Assembly (NCBI GenBank): GCA_031553705.1 | Contig: JAVBLD010000007.1 | Location: forward strand, 1 to 64,000 | Direction of reading: 5' to 3' | DNA from: JAVBLD01 sp031553705 | Lineage (GTDB): Bacteria; Bacteroidota; Bacteroidia; Bacteroidales; Marinifilaceae | Length of the DNA: 64,000 bases | Shown here: positions 53,041 to 63,330 of the stretch, one piece after another | Layout: every line of letters begins with the position of its first letter | Position numbering within the stretch: the stretch's first letter is position 1 | Translations under genes and position numbers: made by a program | The notes under the pieces: model-generated | The model's database searches: none | What the model was told of the DNA's origin: nothing | What the model saw: only the letters and a program-made list of their open reading frames with translations

Positions 53041-53724
53041 ATGCGTATTGATATATTAAGCGTAGTGCCCGAATTGCTGGAGAGCCCGTTGAACCATTCA
53101 ATTGTAAAGAAAGCAAGGGATAAGGGGATTGTAGAGATTCATATTCATAATATCCGCGATTGGTCCAAGGACAGATATCGTAAAGTGGACGATTACCCAT
53201 TCGGCGGAGAAGCCGGTATGGTGATGATGATTCAACCGGTATTCGATGCTCTTGCGGAATTGACTTCGCAGCGGAAGTATGATGAAATTATCTATACGTC
53301 GCCGGATGCTCCCGTGTTTACTCAGAAAATGGCAAATGAACTGTCGTTGAAGGAGAATATTATCATTCTTTGCGGTCATTATAAGGGAGTGGATCATAGG
53401 ATTCGGGAGCATTTGATTACCAGGGAAATATCGATAGGCGATTATGTACTGACCGGAGGGGAGTTGCCTGCCTGCATCATGACGGACGCTATTGTCAGGG
53501 TGATTCCGGGAGCAATGGGAGATGAAACATCGGCATTGAGCGACTCGTTCCAGGATAATCTGTTGGCGCCCCCCGTATATACGCGTCCGGCAGAGTATAA
53601 TGGCTGGAAGGTGCCGGAAGTATTGCTTTCCGGTAATCATGCCAAGATCAGGGAGTGGCAGGAACAGCAATCTCATGAACGTACATTACTGCTCCGGCCC
53701 GGTTTACTAAATGAGGAACCTTGA
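53041..53724 (+). CDS. trmD: tRNA (guanine37-N1)-methyltransferase
   Basis: 227 residues with the trefoil-knot SAM site: IILCGHYKGVDHRI, ISIGDYVLTGGELPACIMTD and LAPPVYTRPAEYNGWKVPEV. It modifies position 37 next to the anticodon to prevent frameshifting. Its start follows the DPP-IV stop by 40 bases, and rpsA begins 115 bases downstream under its own promoter. Confidence 0.96.
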   Translation: MRIDILSVVPELLESPLNHSIVKKARDKGIVEIHIHNIRDWSKDRYRKVDDYPFGGEAGMVMMIQPVFDALAELTSQRKYDEIIYTSPDAPVFTQKMANELSLKENIIILCGHYKGVDHRIREHLITREISIGDYVLTGGELPACIMTDAIVRVIPGAMGDETSALSDSFQDNLLAPPVYTRPAEYNGWKVPEVLLSGNHAKIREWQEQQSHERTLLLRPGLLNEEP

Positions 53725-53775
53725 TGGAATTGAAGAATTTTTGACCAAACGTGTTGCCAAACAGAGAATTATTAT

Positions 53776-53783
53776 TAATTTTG
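53776..53783 (+). promoter_or_regulatory. -7 box of the rpsA promoter
   Basis: TAATTTTG is an exact TAnnTTTG match, 57 bases before the rpsA ATG. The -33 region is only a partial match. Confidence 0.5.
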
Positions 53784-53839
53784 CGGCCGTATTAATATAA
53801 TGTCTAACTTATTAGATTGAAAAACAGGTAAAAATTATT

Positions 53840-55684
53840 ATGACAGAAGAACAAAAAGAATTGCAGGTTGAAGCTGCAGAAAAAGAGGTTAAAAAATTTA
53901 CAGCACCTGTAACCAGTGCTGAAACTGATGAAAATTTTGATTGGGATGCTTATGCTAACGACGATGTTACCACTGCATCTGAAAAAGAAGAATTAACAAG
54001 AAAATATGCCGATACCCTTTTGGCAGTAGCTGAAAAAGAGGTGGTAGATGGTACGGTAATCGCGATGAACAAAAGGGAAGTAGTCGTAAATATCGGCTAT
54101 AAATCCGACGGGATTATCTCATTGAATGAATTCCGCTATAATCCGGATTTGAAAGTAGGGGATAAAGTTGAAGTTTATGTTGAAACTCAGGAGGACAAAA
54201 AAGGTCAATTAACTCTTTCGCATAAACAGGCCCGTGCTTTACGGAGTTGGGATCGTGTGAACGAAGCATTGGAGCGCAATGAAGTCGTTAAAGGTTTCGT
54301 TAAATGTCGTACCAAGGGCGGTATGATCGTAGACGTATTCGGTATTGAGGCATTTTTACCGGGCTCTCAAATTGATGTTAAACCGATACGCGACTATGAT
54401 GTATATGTAAATAAGACAATGGAATTCAGGGTGATCAAAATCAATCAGGAATTCAAAAATGTTGTCGTATCGCATAAAGCGCTTATTGAAGCCGAACTTG
54501 AGCAACAGAAAAAAGACATCATTTCTAAACTTGAAAAAGGACAGGTACTCGAAGGTACCGTTAAAAATATCACTTCGTATGGGGTATTTATCGACCTTGG
54601 CGGTGTAGATGGCTTAATCCATATCACTGATCTTTCCTGGGGTCGCGTTAACCATCCGAATGAAATCGTTGAATTGGATCAGAAACTGAATGTAGTAATT
54701 CTTGATTTTGACGATGAGAAGAAACGGATTGCATTGGGCTTGAAACAGCTTACTCCGCACCCGTGGGATGCATTGAGCGAAGGCCTGAAGGTAGGTGACA
54801 AAGTGAAGGGTAAGGTGGTGGTAATGGCTGACTATGGTGCTTTTGTTGAAATCGCTCCGGGTGTTGAAGGTTTGATCCACGTGTCTGAGATGTCATGGTC
54901 ACAACATTTGCGTTCTGCTCAGGATTTTATGAAAGTAGGAGATGAAGTGGAAGCCGTTGTATTGACCCTGGATCGCGATGAAAGGAAGATGTCGTTGGGT
55001 ATCAAACAATTGAAGAACGATCCTTGGCAGAATATAGAAGAGAAATATGGCGTTGGAAGTAAGCACAAAGCTGTTGTGCGCAACTTTACCAATTTTGGCG
55101 TATTTGTTGAAATCGAAGAGGGTGTGGACGGTTTGATCCATATCTCCGATTTGTCATGGACAAAGAAGGTAAAACATCCGGCAGAGTTTACTCAAATCGG
55201 TGCAACAATCGAAGTTGTTGTGCTTGAAATCGATAAGGAAAACAGAAGATTGAGCTTGGGACATAAACAATTGGAAGAAAATCCATGGGATGTATTCGAG
55301 ACAATCTTTACACTGGATTCGATTCATGAGGGAACCATCACCGAAATCTTTGATAAGGGAGCTGTCATAGCATTGCCTTATGGTGTGGAAGGATTTGCAA
55401 CTCCCCGTCACCTGGTGAAAGAGGATGGAACTCAGGCACAGGTTGAGGAGAAACTAAACTTCAAGGTGATTGAGTTCAATAAGGCTGCAAAACGGATTAT
55501 CCTTTCTCATTCCAGGATATTCGAAGACGTACAAAAATTCAAAGAGAAAGGACAAAAGGCTAATGAGGAAAAGAGCACTAAAAAAGCGGTGAAACAAGTG
55601 AAAGATAAACTTGAAAAAACAACTTTGGGTGACATTACCGATTTGGCTACTTTGAAAGAACAGCTTTCAGGACAAAGTGAGTAA
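53840..55684 (+). CDS. rpsA: 30S ribosomal protein S1
   Basis: 614 residues with six S1 RNA-binding modules; recognisable repeats include VLEGTVKNITSYGVFIDLGG, VKGKVVVMADYGAFVEIAPG and HKAVVRNFTNFGVFVEIEEG. The long acidic N-terminus and the Lys-rich tail are typical of Bacteroidota S1. It delivers mRNA to the ribosome, important in this phylum where Shine-Dalgarno sites are rare. Confidence 0.96.
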   Translation: MTEEQKELQVEAAEKEVKKFTAPVTSAETDENFDWDAYANDDVTTASEKEELTRKYADTLLAVAEKEVVDGTVIAMNKREVVVNIGYKSDGIISLNEFRYNPDLKVGDKVEVYVETQEDKKGQLTLSHKQARALRSWDRVNEALERNEVVKGFVKCRTKGGMIVDVFGIEAFLPGSQIDVKPIRDYDVYVNKTMEFRVIKINQEFKNVVVSHKALIEAELEQQKKDIISKLEKGQVLEGTVKNITSYGVFIDLGGVDGLIHITDLSWGRVNHPNEIVELDQKLNVVILDFDDEKKRIALGLKQLTPHPWDALSEGLKVGDKVKGKVVVMADYGAFVEIAPGVEGLIHVSEMSWSQHLRSAQDFMKVGDEVEAVVLTLDRDERKMSLGIKQLKNDPWQNIEEKYGVGSKHKAVVRNFTNFGVFVEIEEGVDGLIHISDLSWTKKVKHPAEFTQIGATIEVVVLEIDKENRRLSLGHKQLEENPWDVFETIFTLDSIHEGTITEIFDKGAVIALPYGVEGFATPRHLVKEDGTQAQVEEKLNFKVIEFNKAAKRIILSHSRIFEDVQKFKEKGQKANEEKSTKKAVKQVKDKLEKTTLGDITDLATLKEQLSGQSE

Positions 55685-55704
55685 GTTCATTAACTTGTTG
55701 ATTT

Positions 55705-56640
55705 GTGAAGTTTGAACTAACCATATTAGGGTGCGGTTCTGCCGTACCCACTTCTAAAAGAAACTCAGCCGCTCAAGTACTTCAGGTACTTGGGCGGTAT
55801 TTTCTTATAGACTGCGGCGAAGGCACCCAGCATCAACTACGCCGTTTTAGGGTGCCCTATAATAAGATCAATCACATCTTTATATCCCATTTGCATGGGG
55901 ATCATTTTTTCGGGGTAATAGGGTTGTTATCCAGTTTCTCCATGCAGAACCGCCGAGGAGAGTTACATATTTATGCCGACAAACGGTTGCAGGAGATTAT
56001 CGAGTTTCAGTTGAATATAATGAATGCCCATCTTGGGTATCCGTTGATATTTCATATATTGACCCGTAATGAAGAGGTGGTTTTCGAAGATCATGTTGTT
56101 ACCGTCACCGCTTTTCCGTTAAAACACCGTCATGATGCCCCTGTGTGCGGTTTCCTGTTTAAGGAACGCGAACGGGAACGCAATATTATCAAAGGGATGA
56201 CGGATGCCTGGCATGTTCCGGTGGCGTTTATGCAGTATTTGAAGAAAGGGGCTGATTTTACTACTCCCGAAGGAGAAGTTGTTCCTAATCATATGCTTAC
56301 ATCTGATCCTCCTACGCCCCGTTCTTACGCTTATATGACCGATACGCTATTTCGGGAACGCTTTGCAGAGTATGTAAAGGGGGTTGATTTGCTATATCAC
56401 GAAGCGACATACGGTAAAGAATTGGAGGCTTTGGCAAAAGGGACTTTTCACAGTACTGCCGAGCAGGCGGCCTGCTTGGCAGTTGCTGCCGGTGCAAAAC
56501 GCCTGATACTGGGCCATTTTTCCTCCCGCTACCCGGATCCGGCTTGCTTACTTGAGGAGGCTTGTGCAATCTTTCCCAATACGCAGATCTGTACTGACGG
56601 AGATATCTTTGAAGTACCCTACTCGAACTGTCAGGAGTAG
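55705..56640 (+). CDS. rnz: Ribonuclease Z
   Basis: 311 residues from a GTG start at 55705 (MKFELTILGCGSAVPT); it begins 20 bases after rpsA. Metallo-beta-lactamase motifs are FISHLHGDHFFGVIGLLSSF, the DCGEGTQ block and HEATYGKE with the C-terminal LILGHFSSRY. It trims the 3' ends of tRNA precursors. Full length. Confidence 0.95.
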   Translation: MKFELTILGCGSAVPTSKRNSAAQVLQVLGRYFLIDCGEGTQHQLRRFRVPYNKINHIFISHLHGDHFFGVIGLLSSFSMQNRRGELHIYADKRLQEIIEFQLNIMNAHLGYPLIFHILTRNEEVVFEDHVVTVTAFPLKHRHDAPVCGFLFKERERERNIIKGMTDAWHVPVAFMQYLKKGADFTTPEGEVVPNHMLTSDPPTPRSYAYMTDTLFRERFAEYVKGVDLLYHEATYGKELEALAKGTFHSTAEQAACLAVAAGAKRLILGHFSSRYPDPACLLEEACAIFPNTQICTDGDIFEVPYSNCQE

Positions 56641-56662
56641 TTTTTAATCCCAAGTTTTTATT

Positions 56663-58121
56663 CTAAAAGAATATAGTGAATCCGGGGCGGACGGGAGTGC
56701 CGAATAACTCAAAAATTTGTTTTCGTACCTCTTGGAGATTTTCCTGATAGAGTTGTTTGGTTTCTTCGTTTCCCGCAAATCCCAGGATATAATTATCCGG
56801 ATAATAAACTCTACCGCTATGGTATTTAAACTGAGTTTCCAGTTGCATATACGGATTCAGGTCGGAGATTGCTTGCCGGTCATCCAGCAGGAAAGGAAGC
56901 CTTTTGAATAAATCCGGGTCGTATTCTCCTTTGGGATAACGATGAGCCAGATGGATTTTTACAAGTGTCTGATTATTTTGTTGAGCAATGAGTATATAAT
57001 CATAACAGTAAAAAGCTTCCTCTTCGATCAGTTTATTTATGCCGGGACGGTTTCTGGATGGCTGTTCTATTAAAATAAAATGCTTTCCGAGATCGTATTT
57101 TCATATCGTAGTCTGTTTACACGATTTGATATAGCATTTCTGGTTATCGTCGTATGCAAAAGTAATTGTCGCTTTAGTGGAAAAGGGGGAATTTGCTTTA
57201 CGCTTGTCAATCATAATCGTTTGCCGGAAGAGCTGATAGTCGATGTAGTCAAATGTGATGCCTTTTAACTCATGCCGTTCCTTGTCAATGAGAAATATAC
57301 CTTTACAATAGATATAAGTGGCTTGGGGATAGGCTGTTTTTTTTATTTCAAACGCGAAGGCGTAATCCGGTTCGTCTGTTTCAATCGGTTGTATATCATA
57401 GTTTTCTATTCCGTTGAAGAGAGGTGCGAAGAGTTGGACCGCACGCATTAGAGTGAATACCTTTCGGGTTCCCACGTCAAAGCGGATATCATCGAGGGTC
57501 AGGTATATAGGGGTAAGCGTATCCCGTTACCCATTGTCATATTATAGCTCCTGGCGGTATGGGAAGGTACAAAGTAGGAGCGGTGATTTTGGTCTCAGTC
57601 ATTTTTAGGTTTTATATCCCCTGAAGTGAAATAATAACCATATTTGCGGCGATATTCGGCAACTGTATCCCGGCAGATCGTGATCTTTTCATATTGCGCT
57701 TCTCCAAAATACCGGCAAACAGGAATAATGCCTTTGGATTCGCACTGGCTTTCGCTAATAGTTCCTGTGTGGTTATTCCTTTAATTATGCTTTCAGGTAG
57801 TTCAAAATACAGTTCGCTTAGTTTGATCTCACGGACTGAATATAGATCTGCAATGCAGCAGGTGGTTGTTACATAGCCTATCCCTTGGAACTGTATAGAA
57901 TCATGCTCCGGGAACTGTTCGAGATGAATAGAGCAGTCCCCGTAAACATCAGTTGTAGTGATAAGATGATTTTTTGCTTGGTGAATAACATAAACGCCGG
58001 CTATCGGTTGCGAGTATTGATCGACGATTTTAATATATACCGGTTCTTTATCCGGCGCAGGTGCAGCATGGATAGTGCTGCAAAAGAAGCAAAACCAGAA
58101 GCAGAGAATGATTTTTTTCAT
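56663..58121 (-). pseudogene. Broken carboxypeptidase-regulatory-like exported protein
   Basis: Three pieces of one former gene of about 480 codons. The N-terminal part (58121 leftward) has a signal peptide (IILCFWFCFFCSTIHAA), a CarboxypepD_reg-like fold (IKIVDQYSQPIAGVYVIHQA) and the stretch PESIIKGITTQELLAKASAN. Near 57700 the frame shifts (EKITICRDTVAEYRRKYGYY continues in another frame). An in-frame TGA follows at 57595-57597, a further shift near 57505 leads to LDDIRFDVGTRKV, and an in-frame TGA at 57099-57101 splits that from KYDLGKHFILIEQP and the tail ending GTPVRPGFTIFF. At least four lesions show it is dead. Confidence 0.85.
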
Positions 58122-58137
58122 ATTCTTGCTCTAATAA

Positions 58138-58202
58138 AAACAGGTATGAGTAATTTTTAAAACAGAGATATTTTACTCATACCTGTGCTGCCCAGGCAGC
58201 AT
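58138..58202 (-). terminator. Terminator of the response regulator gene
   Basis: A 14-bp perfect inverted repeat (58140-58153 with 58173-58186), read leftward ending in a T-run, is preceded on that strand by a second small hairpin (GCTGCCCAGGCAGC, 58187-58200). It separates the signalling genes from the pseudogene. Confidence 0.8.
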
Positions 58203-58228
58203 TTTAACAAAATAATCCGCTTGCTGAA

Positions 58229-58588
58229 TCAGATATACTTTTCAATCATTTTCCTCAATAAGGGAGGAGATATAGGTTTCGTTAAGAAGTCGGTGCATCC
58301 GGCATTTAACGCTTCTATCCTATCGGACTCAAAGGCGAATGCTGTGAGTGCAATGATTGGTATGTCTGCTGATTCCTTTCTGATTGCCTTGGTAGCCTCC
58401 AAGCCGTTCATCTCCGGCATTTTTATATCCATTAAAATTAAGTCGGGAGAAGAAACTTTGAACAGATTCACCGCTTCTAATCCGTTAAAAGCACGGATCA
58501 GGATGAATTCTTTACCAATGAGAGCTTTTAGCAATAAAAAATTACTGTCGACATCTTCAGCAACTAAAATGGTCTTTTGATTGTTCAT
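58229..58588 (-). CDS. Single-domain response regulator (CheY-like)
   Basis: 119 residues, a receiver domain only. Acidic pocket residues are in ILVAEDVDSNFLL, phosphoacceptor Asp in ILMDIKMPEMNG and conserved Lys in FLTKPISPP. It lacks an output domain. It lies 24 bases after the histidine kinase and is in the same reading frame, though three in-frame TAA codons separate them, so the pair may be a split hybrid kinase. Probably phosphorylated by that kinase. Confidence 0.9.
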   Translation of the reverse strand: MNNQKTILVAEDVDSNFLLLKALIGKEFILIRAFNGLEAVNLFKVSSPDLILMDIKMPEMNGLEATKAIRKESADIPIIALTAFAFESDRIEALNAGCTDFLTKPISPPLLRKMIEKYI

Positions 58589-58612
58589 ACTTTATATTGT
58601 AGTTGAATATTA

Positions 58613-60610
58613 TTAAAATTGTGAATATGCTTTTTCCGATTCAACTTGGTGGAATGGTATTGTAAACTTAAATGTAGAACCAACCTTTTCTTCCGATTCA
58701 ACCCATATACAACCTCCCAGGTGTTCTATAATAGTTTTACAAATAGCAAGACCTAACCCACTTCCTTGTACAAAACTATCTAATTTTGTAAAACGATCAA
58801 ATATTATTTGACTTTTTTCTTTTGCAATTCCTATTCCGGTATCTTTAACGTAAAATTCGATATTGTCGTTTAGTAGATTGAAGCCAAATTCTATTTTTCC
58901 TTGTTTTGTGAATTTCAAAGCATTTGTCAGTAAGTTCAATAGTATTTGTGATATCTTATTATTATCATTCCAAATCGTTATATCGGGACTATTTTCATTA
59001 TATACTAATTTTATCTCTTTGGGGATACGAAAAACATAGGAATCATAGATATCCTGACACAATTCTTTAACATTGAAAGATTTTCTATAAAACTCCAGCG
59101 TCCCGGCCTCGATTTTAGAAAGATCCAAAATATCGCTGATAAGCTGTAGCAATAAAGTTGTATTTGAATCGATAATGTTGATATAATCCTGCCGTTCTTC
59201 GTCGTCACTGACATCTGCAATCAGTTTCGAAAAACCTACAATCGAATTTAGCGGTGTCCTGATTTCATGACTTATGTTGGCCAGAAAGGCTGATTTTAGT
59301 TTGTCGGACTGCTCTGCTTTTATTCGGGCCTCGATCAGCTCTTTTTCAGTGCGTTTCATCTCCGTAATGTCCCATGAAACCCCGATTACTAACGGGGCTT
59401 TGTTTTCAAAGGGCACTAATGTTTTGATGGTATTTAAAATCCGCGTTTCCCCGTTTGTCGCTTCATAGGTTTCATGGCGCTCTGATCTTCCGCCGTTTTT
59501 GAATAGTCGCAAATCGTCATTCCTGAATTGTTCGGCATCTTTTCGTCTCGGAAAAATGTCAAAATCGGTATAACCGATTACTTTTTCCGCTTTCATTTGA
59601 GAAAAATCTGCAATCATTTTATTCCAGTACAGATAACGGAAGTCGTCCCCCGTATCTTTTACATAGAGATAGACCGGAACATTATTCAGGATCATGTCCA
59701 TGATAGAATTGAGTTCCTTGATTTTGTCTTGTTGTTTTTTCTGCTGAATGGCCATCTTATTCAGCTCATTTTGCCTTTCAACAATTTCAGTCACCTCCTG
59801 CACGTATCCCTCAACGACGTTATATCCGTTTTCCTCGTATATATTGATGGTCTTGGTGTGCAGGTATTTTGTTTTACCGTTGACGATGATCCGGTGCTCT
59901 AAGATTTCGGTACTGATCTGTGGGTTTTCAAGTCGATCATGTACTTTTATCAAATCTTCCGGATGAACCAATGCATAGTAATCTTCCCGTTTTATCGGTT
60001 TAATTTTGCTTTGCTCCAGGATAGAGCATATTATTTCGGTTGCTTCAAACTGTTGTTTCTCGGAAAAAAAACTCCATCTGCCGAGCGAAGCCATTTTTTC
60101 AGCCAGCTTCATCTTCTGGTTGGCCGTTTCGAGTTTTTCCCGCGCTTCGATAATTTCAGTGACATCCCGGTAGATGCAGATGATATGTTTATCATCCAGC
60201 AATATAAGGCGATTCTCAAAATGGATTCTGTTATGCTTGGTACCTATGCAGAAATAAGTGATTGAGCTGGTTCCGGTGGAGATCACCTGCTCCAGATTCC
60301 GTTTGACCTCGGCTTTTGCGGGAACCGGAATGAAATCCAGGATGTGTCTGCCAATCATATTGGAAAATGCATCGTCAGACGAAATCAGATCAATATGTAT
60401 ACCTTCATGATTGAGGATAAAGATAACATCAGGCAAAGCATCCAGTATTTTCGAACTGTATTTTTCCTTATGCGACACATCCTTTTTTATTTCGATTTCA
60501 TCAAGGCTGTGCGCATCACCACGATTAGATAGGTCTCTGATAACTTGTTCAAGTACATGGACATTTCTGATCAATTCTTCCTTCGTATACTGAGAGAGCG
60601 GCTTCTTCAT
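58613..60610 (-). CDS. PAS-domain sensor histidine kinase
   Basis: 665 residues, no membrane helix, so cytosolic. At least three PAS/PAC regions (around KILDALPDVIFILNHEG, GRWSFFSEKQQFEATE, and NNVPVYLYVKDTGDDFRYLY), a HisKA dimerisation domain with phospho-His in AFLANISHEIRTPLNSIVG, and an ATPase domain (NLLTNALKFTK, VKDTGIGIAKEK, GSGLGLAICKTII). It is a two-component sensor with unknown stimulus; its output is probably the adjacent receiver. Confidence 0.93.
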   Translation of the reverse strand: MKKPLSQYTKEELIRNVHVLEQVIRDLSNRGDAHSLDEIEIKKDVSHKEKYSSKILDALPDVIFILNHEGIHIDLISSDDAFSNMIGRHILDFIPVPAKAEVKRNLEQVISTGTSSITYFCIGTKHNRIHFENRLILLDDKHIICIYRDVTEIIEAREKLETANQKMKLAEKMASLGRWSFFSEKQQFEATEIICSILEQSKIKPIKREDYYALVHPEDLIKVHDRLENPQISTEILEHRIIVNGKTKYLHTKTINIYEENGYNVVEGYVQEVTEIVERQNELNKMAIQQKKQQDKIKELNSIMDMILNNVPVYLYVKDTGDDFRYLYWNKMIADFSQMKAEKVIGYTDFDIFPRRKDAEQFRNDDLRLFKNGGRSERHETYEATNGETRILNTIKTLVPFENKAPLVIGVSWDITEMKRTEKELIEARIKAEQSDKLKSAFLANISHEIRTPLNSIVGFSKLIADVSDDEERQDYINIIDSNTTLLLQLISDILDLSKIEAGTLEFYRKSFNVKELCQDIYDSYVFRIPKEIKLVYNENSPDITIWNDNNKISQILLNLLTNALKFTKQGKIEFGFNLLNDNIEFYVKDTGIGIAKEKSQIIFDRFTKLDSFVQGSGLGLAICKTIIEHLGGCIWVESEEKVGSTFKFTIPFHQVESEKAYSQF

Positions 60611-61052
60611 ATTCCAGACCGTTGTTATTATTCTTATACCTTAGCCCAATACAAGATGATTATTTAGCTTAAATATCTAATTAACTGATAGGGGATTTAT
60701 TGCTCCTAATTTATATCTTAATTTATTATCTACGAAATACGTGATAAAACAGACACCATACCATTGAAATATATCTTTCATTTGTACTTAAACAGTAATG
60801 AAAGATGATTATTTATAAAACCATCTTAAATATAATGCAAATATATAAAAAGGTTTTATAATAACGCTTGTTCAGCTTGAATAATATCACGTTGTTCGAA
60901 TAATTGTTATCAAGTTATATCAGGATAATAATTAAATCCATATATTTGTACGCTTTATAAAAGGGAAGGGGATGTGTGTTGAGGGGTATGTATTTTATAA
61001 TCAAAGATATATGAGTGGATTTTGTCCGGCTTTATAATAAAATTATTAGCCT
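60611..61052. other. Divergent promoter region of the two histidine kinase genes
   Basis: A 442-base AT-rich gap without genes. It carries exact -7 boxes on both strands: TATATTTG on the plus strand at 60941-60948 for the gene at 61053, and the same octamer on the minus strand (60845-60838) for the leftward kinase, leaving a 5' leader of about 220 bases there. No terminator or repeat stands out. Confidence 0.6.
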
Positions 61053-62168
61053 ATGAAAATAGAACCTTCAGATTATAAAATTTTAATAGTCGATGATATT
61101 CTGTCCAATGTATTATTGCTGAGAACCCTGCTTGGAAGATATGGATATAGGACGGCTGAAGCAATGGGAGGGGAAGAGGCGCTGGAGCTTATGAAACATG
61201 AACGGCCGGATTTGCTTTTGCTTGATGTGATGATGCCCGGATTAGGAGGATTTGATGTAGCGCGTCGATTAAAAGCGGATCCTGGTTTCAGGGATATACC
61301 GGTCATTTTTCTGACTGCATTGAATGATGCACAGAGTATTGTTAATGGTTTTAAATCCGGAGGAGATGATTTTGTTTCCAAACCTTTCAGAACCGAAGAA
61401 TTGATTATCCGGGTGGGACATCAGCTTTCGATGATTGCAGCAAGACGTATTATCGTACAGCAAACGGAAGAGCTGAAAAAGGTCATCGTAAGCCGGGACC
61501 GTCTTTATTCGGTCATAGCTCATGATTTACGTTTGCCGATGGCTTCCATGAAGATGTTGCTTAACACTGTTATGAAAGGAGCTAAACGGGAGATGGTCAA
61601 TCCGAATATCGTGAATCTGTTGGAAATGACAACCAAAACTTCCGAGGAGATATTTGCATTACTGGATAACCTACTGAAATGGACAAAAAGCCAACTGGGC
61701 GAATTGAGTGTGATAAAACAAAATACGGATCTGGTTCAGCTGACTACCGATACCATTGAAATAGTCGGCTCGATGGCGAAGATCAAAAATATAACCATTG
61801 ATGTCAAGGCGCCGGATAGTTGTGACATTTTTGTCGATCCGGAGATGATAAAATGTGCGATAAGAAACCTGCTTTCCAATGCGATAAAATTTAGCCATAA
61901 AGGCTCAATAGTGAGGATATATATCGGCCAAAGCGAAAAGGAGGCAAAATGGACGGTAGAGGACTCGGGATGCGGAATACGGAAAGAAGACCAACAGAAA
62001 TTATTGCAGGAAGCCACTCATTTTACGACTTATGGGACAAATAATGAAGAGGGGTCCGGTTTAGGATTACTTCTGTGCCAGGATTTTGTGCAAAAAAACG
62101 GCGGATATTTATGGTTTGAATCGGAAGAAAAGGTCGGCTCAAAGTTTGGTATAACGTTGCCCAGGTAA
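61053..62168 (+). CDS. Receiver-histidine kinase hybrid (REC-HK)
   Basis: 371 residues. N-terminal receiver (ILIVDDILSNVLLLRTLLG, phosphoacceptor Asp in LLLLDVMMPGLGG, Lys in FVSKPFR), a HisKA-like domain with VIAHDLRLPMASMKM, and an ATPase domain (NLLSNAIKFSHKG, VEDSGCGIRKED, GSGLGLLLCQDF). This order is opposite to normal hybrid kinases and marks a kinase controlled by an upstream phosphorelay. It is divergent from the PAS kinase. manC starts 32 bases downstream. Confidence 0.92.
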   Translation: MKIEPSDYKILIVDDILSNVLLLRTLLGRYGYRTAEAMGGEEALELMKHERPDLLLLDVMMPGLGGFDVARRLKADPGFRDIPVIFLTALNDAQSIVNGFKSGGDDFVSKPFRTEELIIRVGHQLSMIAARRIIVQQTEELKKVIVSRDRLYSVIAHDLRLPMASMKMLLNTVMKGAKREMVNPNIVNLLEMTTKTSEEIFALLDNLLKWTKSQLGELSVIKQNTDLVQLTTDTIEIVGSMAKIKNITIDVKAPDSCDIFVDPEMIKCAIRNLLSNAIKFSHKGSIVRIYIGQSEKEAKWTVEDSGCGIRKEDQQKLLQEATHFTTYGTNNEEGSGLGLLLCQDFVQKNGGYLWFESEEKVGSKFGITLPR

Positions 62169-62200
62169 ATTGAAAACTAGAAATTGAAGATCAAATCTTT

Positions 62201-63283
62201 ATGAATAGCAATCATTTGATAATTATGGCAGGAGGGGTCGGTAGTCGTTTTTGGCCGATGAGTACTCCGGATAAGCCGAAACAGTTTATAGACGTATTAG
62301 GCACAGGAAGAACATTGTTGCAATTAACGGTAGATCGGTTTTCCGGAATTTGTCCGCTTGAAAATGTATGGGTGGTGACTGCAAAAAAATATTTTGAATT
62401 GGTGAAAGAGCAGCTGCCGGAGATACCGGAATCCAATATATTGCTCGAACCTTGCATGCGGAATACGGCCCCTTGTATCGCTTATGTCGCATGGAAAATC
62501 AAAAAAAAGGATCCGGATGCTAATCTGGTTGTTTCGCCTGCCGATCATATTGTAATGGATATATCCGAATTTAAAAGGGTAATAAGAAACGGGTTTGCTT
62601 TTACGAAAGGAAATGATAATATATTGACATTGGGGATGTGTCCGGTGCGTCCGGAAACGGGATATGGGTATATAAAAATATCTGAGGAAAATCTTCCTGC
62701 CGGATTCCAGGAAATTGCCAAAGTGGCCGGATTTAAGGAAAAACCCGATTTGAAGACAGCGCTTTGTTATCTGGATGAAGGAGGGTACTACTGGAATTCG
62801 GGTATATTCCTATGGAATGTGGTTACCATTGAAAAAGCATTCCGGCAGAATGAACCGCAAATAGCGGCCCTGTTTGACGGATTGAACGATGTGTTTTATA
62901 CTGCCGGAGAGCAGGAACAGATAGACCGGGAATTTCCGGAATGTAAGAGTATCTCTATAGATTATGCCGTGATGGAACATGCCCGGAACATATATGTTTA
63001 TCCTGCCGATTTCGGCTGGTCGGACTTGGGATCATGGGGCTCTCTGCACGAGCAGTTGGCTAAGGACGATGCCGGTAATGCCGTGGTTGGAGAGGGTGTG
63101 AGAATGGTTGAGAGTAAGAACTGCGTGGTACATATATCGGACGATAAAAAAATGGTTTTACAAGGACTGGATGGTTATATTATAGCCGAACAGAATGGTG
63201 TTTTTATGATCTGTAAAATGTCCGAAGAGCAACGTATCAAAGAGTTTTCTACCCGCTTGACGGAGAATAAGAAAAACGGATAA
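62201..63283 (+). CDS. manC: Mannose-1-phosphate guanylyltransferase
   Basis: 360 residues, nucleotidyltransferase fold with the GTP-binding signature IMAGGVGSRFWPMSTPDKPK and VVSPADHIV, FKEKPDLKTA and YYWNSGIFLW. It makes GDP-mannose for cell-surface glycans. It ends without the isomerase domain found in fused types, normal for Bacteroidota. It may share a transcript with the kinase gene upstream. Confidence 0.95.
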   Translation: MNSNHLIIMAGGVGSRFWPMSTPDKPKQFIDVLGTGRTLLQLTVDRFSGICPLENVWVVTAKKYFELVKEQLPEIPESNILLEPCMRNTAPCIAYVAWKIKKKDPDANLVVSPADHIVMDISEFKRVIRNGFAFTKGNDNILTLGMCPVRPETGYGYIKISEENLPAGFQEIAKVAGFKEKPDLKTALCYLDEGGYYWNSGIFLWNVVTIEKAFRQNEPQIAALFDGLNDVFYTAGEQEQIDREFPECKSISIDYAVMEHARNIYVYPADFGWSDLGSWGSLHEQLAKDDAGNAVVGEGVRMVESKNCVVHISDDKKMVLQGLDGYIIAEQNGVFMICKMSEEQRIKEFSTRLTENKKNG

Positions 63284-63330
63284 GAATCAAGTCTTTGGGA
63301 GTTCAATTTTTTAAATTCCTGTTTATTTTC

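Noticed and set aside
57101..57475. Separate small hypothetical gene
   Set aside because: It continues in frame past a TGA into the 56663-56848 piece and follows the fragments to its right; it is a piece of one broken gene.
58589..58612. Frameshift or single stop splitting a hybrid histidine kinase
   Set aside because: Kinase and receiver are in the same frame, but three in-frame TAA codons and a good ATG separate them. I treat them as two genes and only mention a possible split origin.
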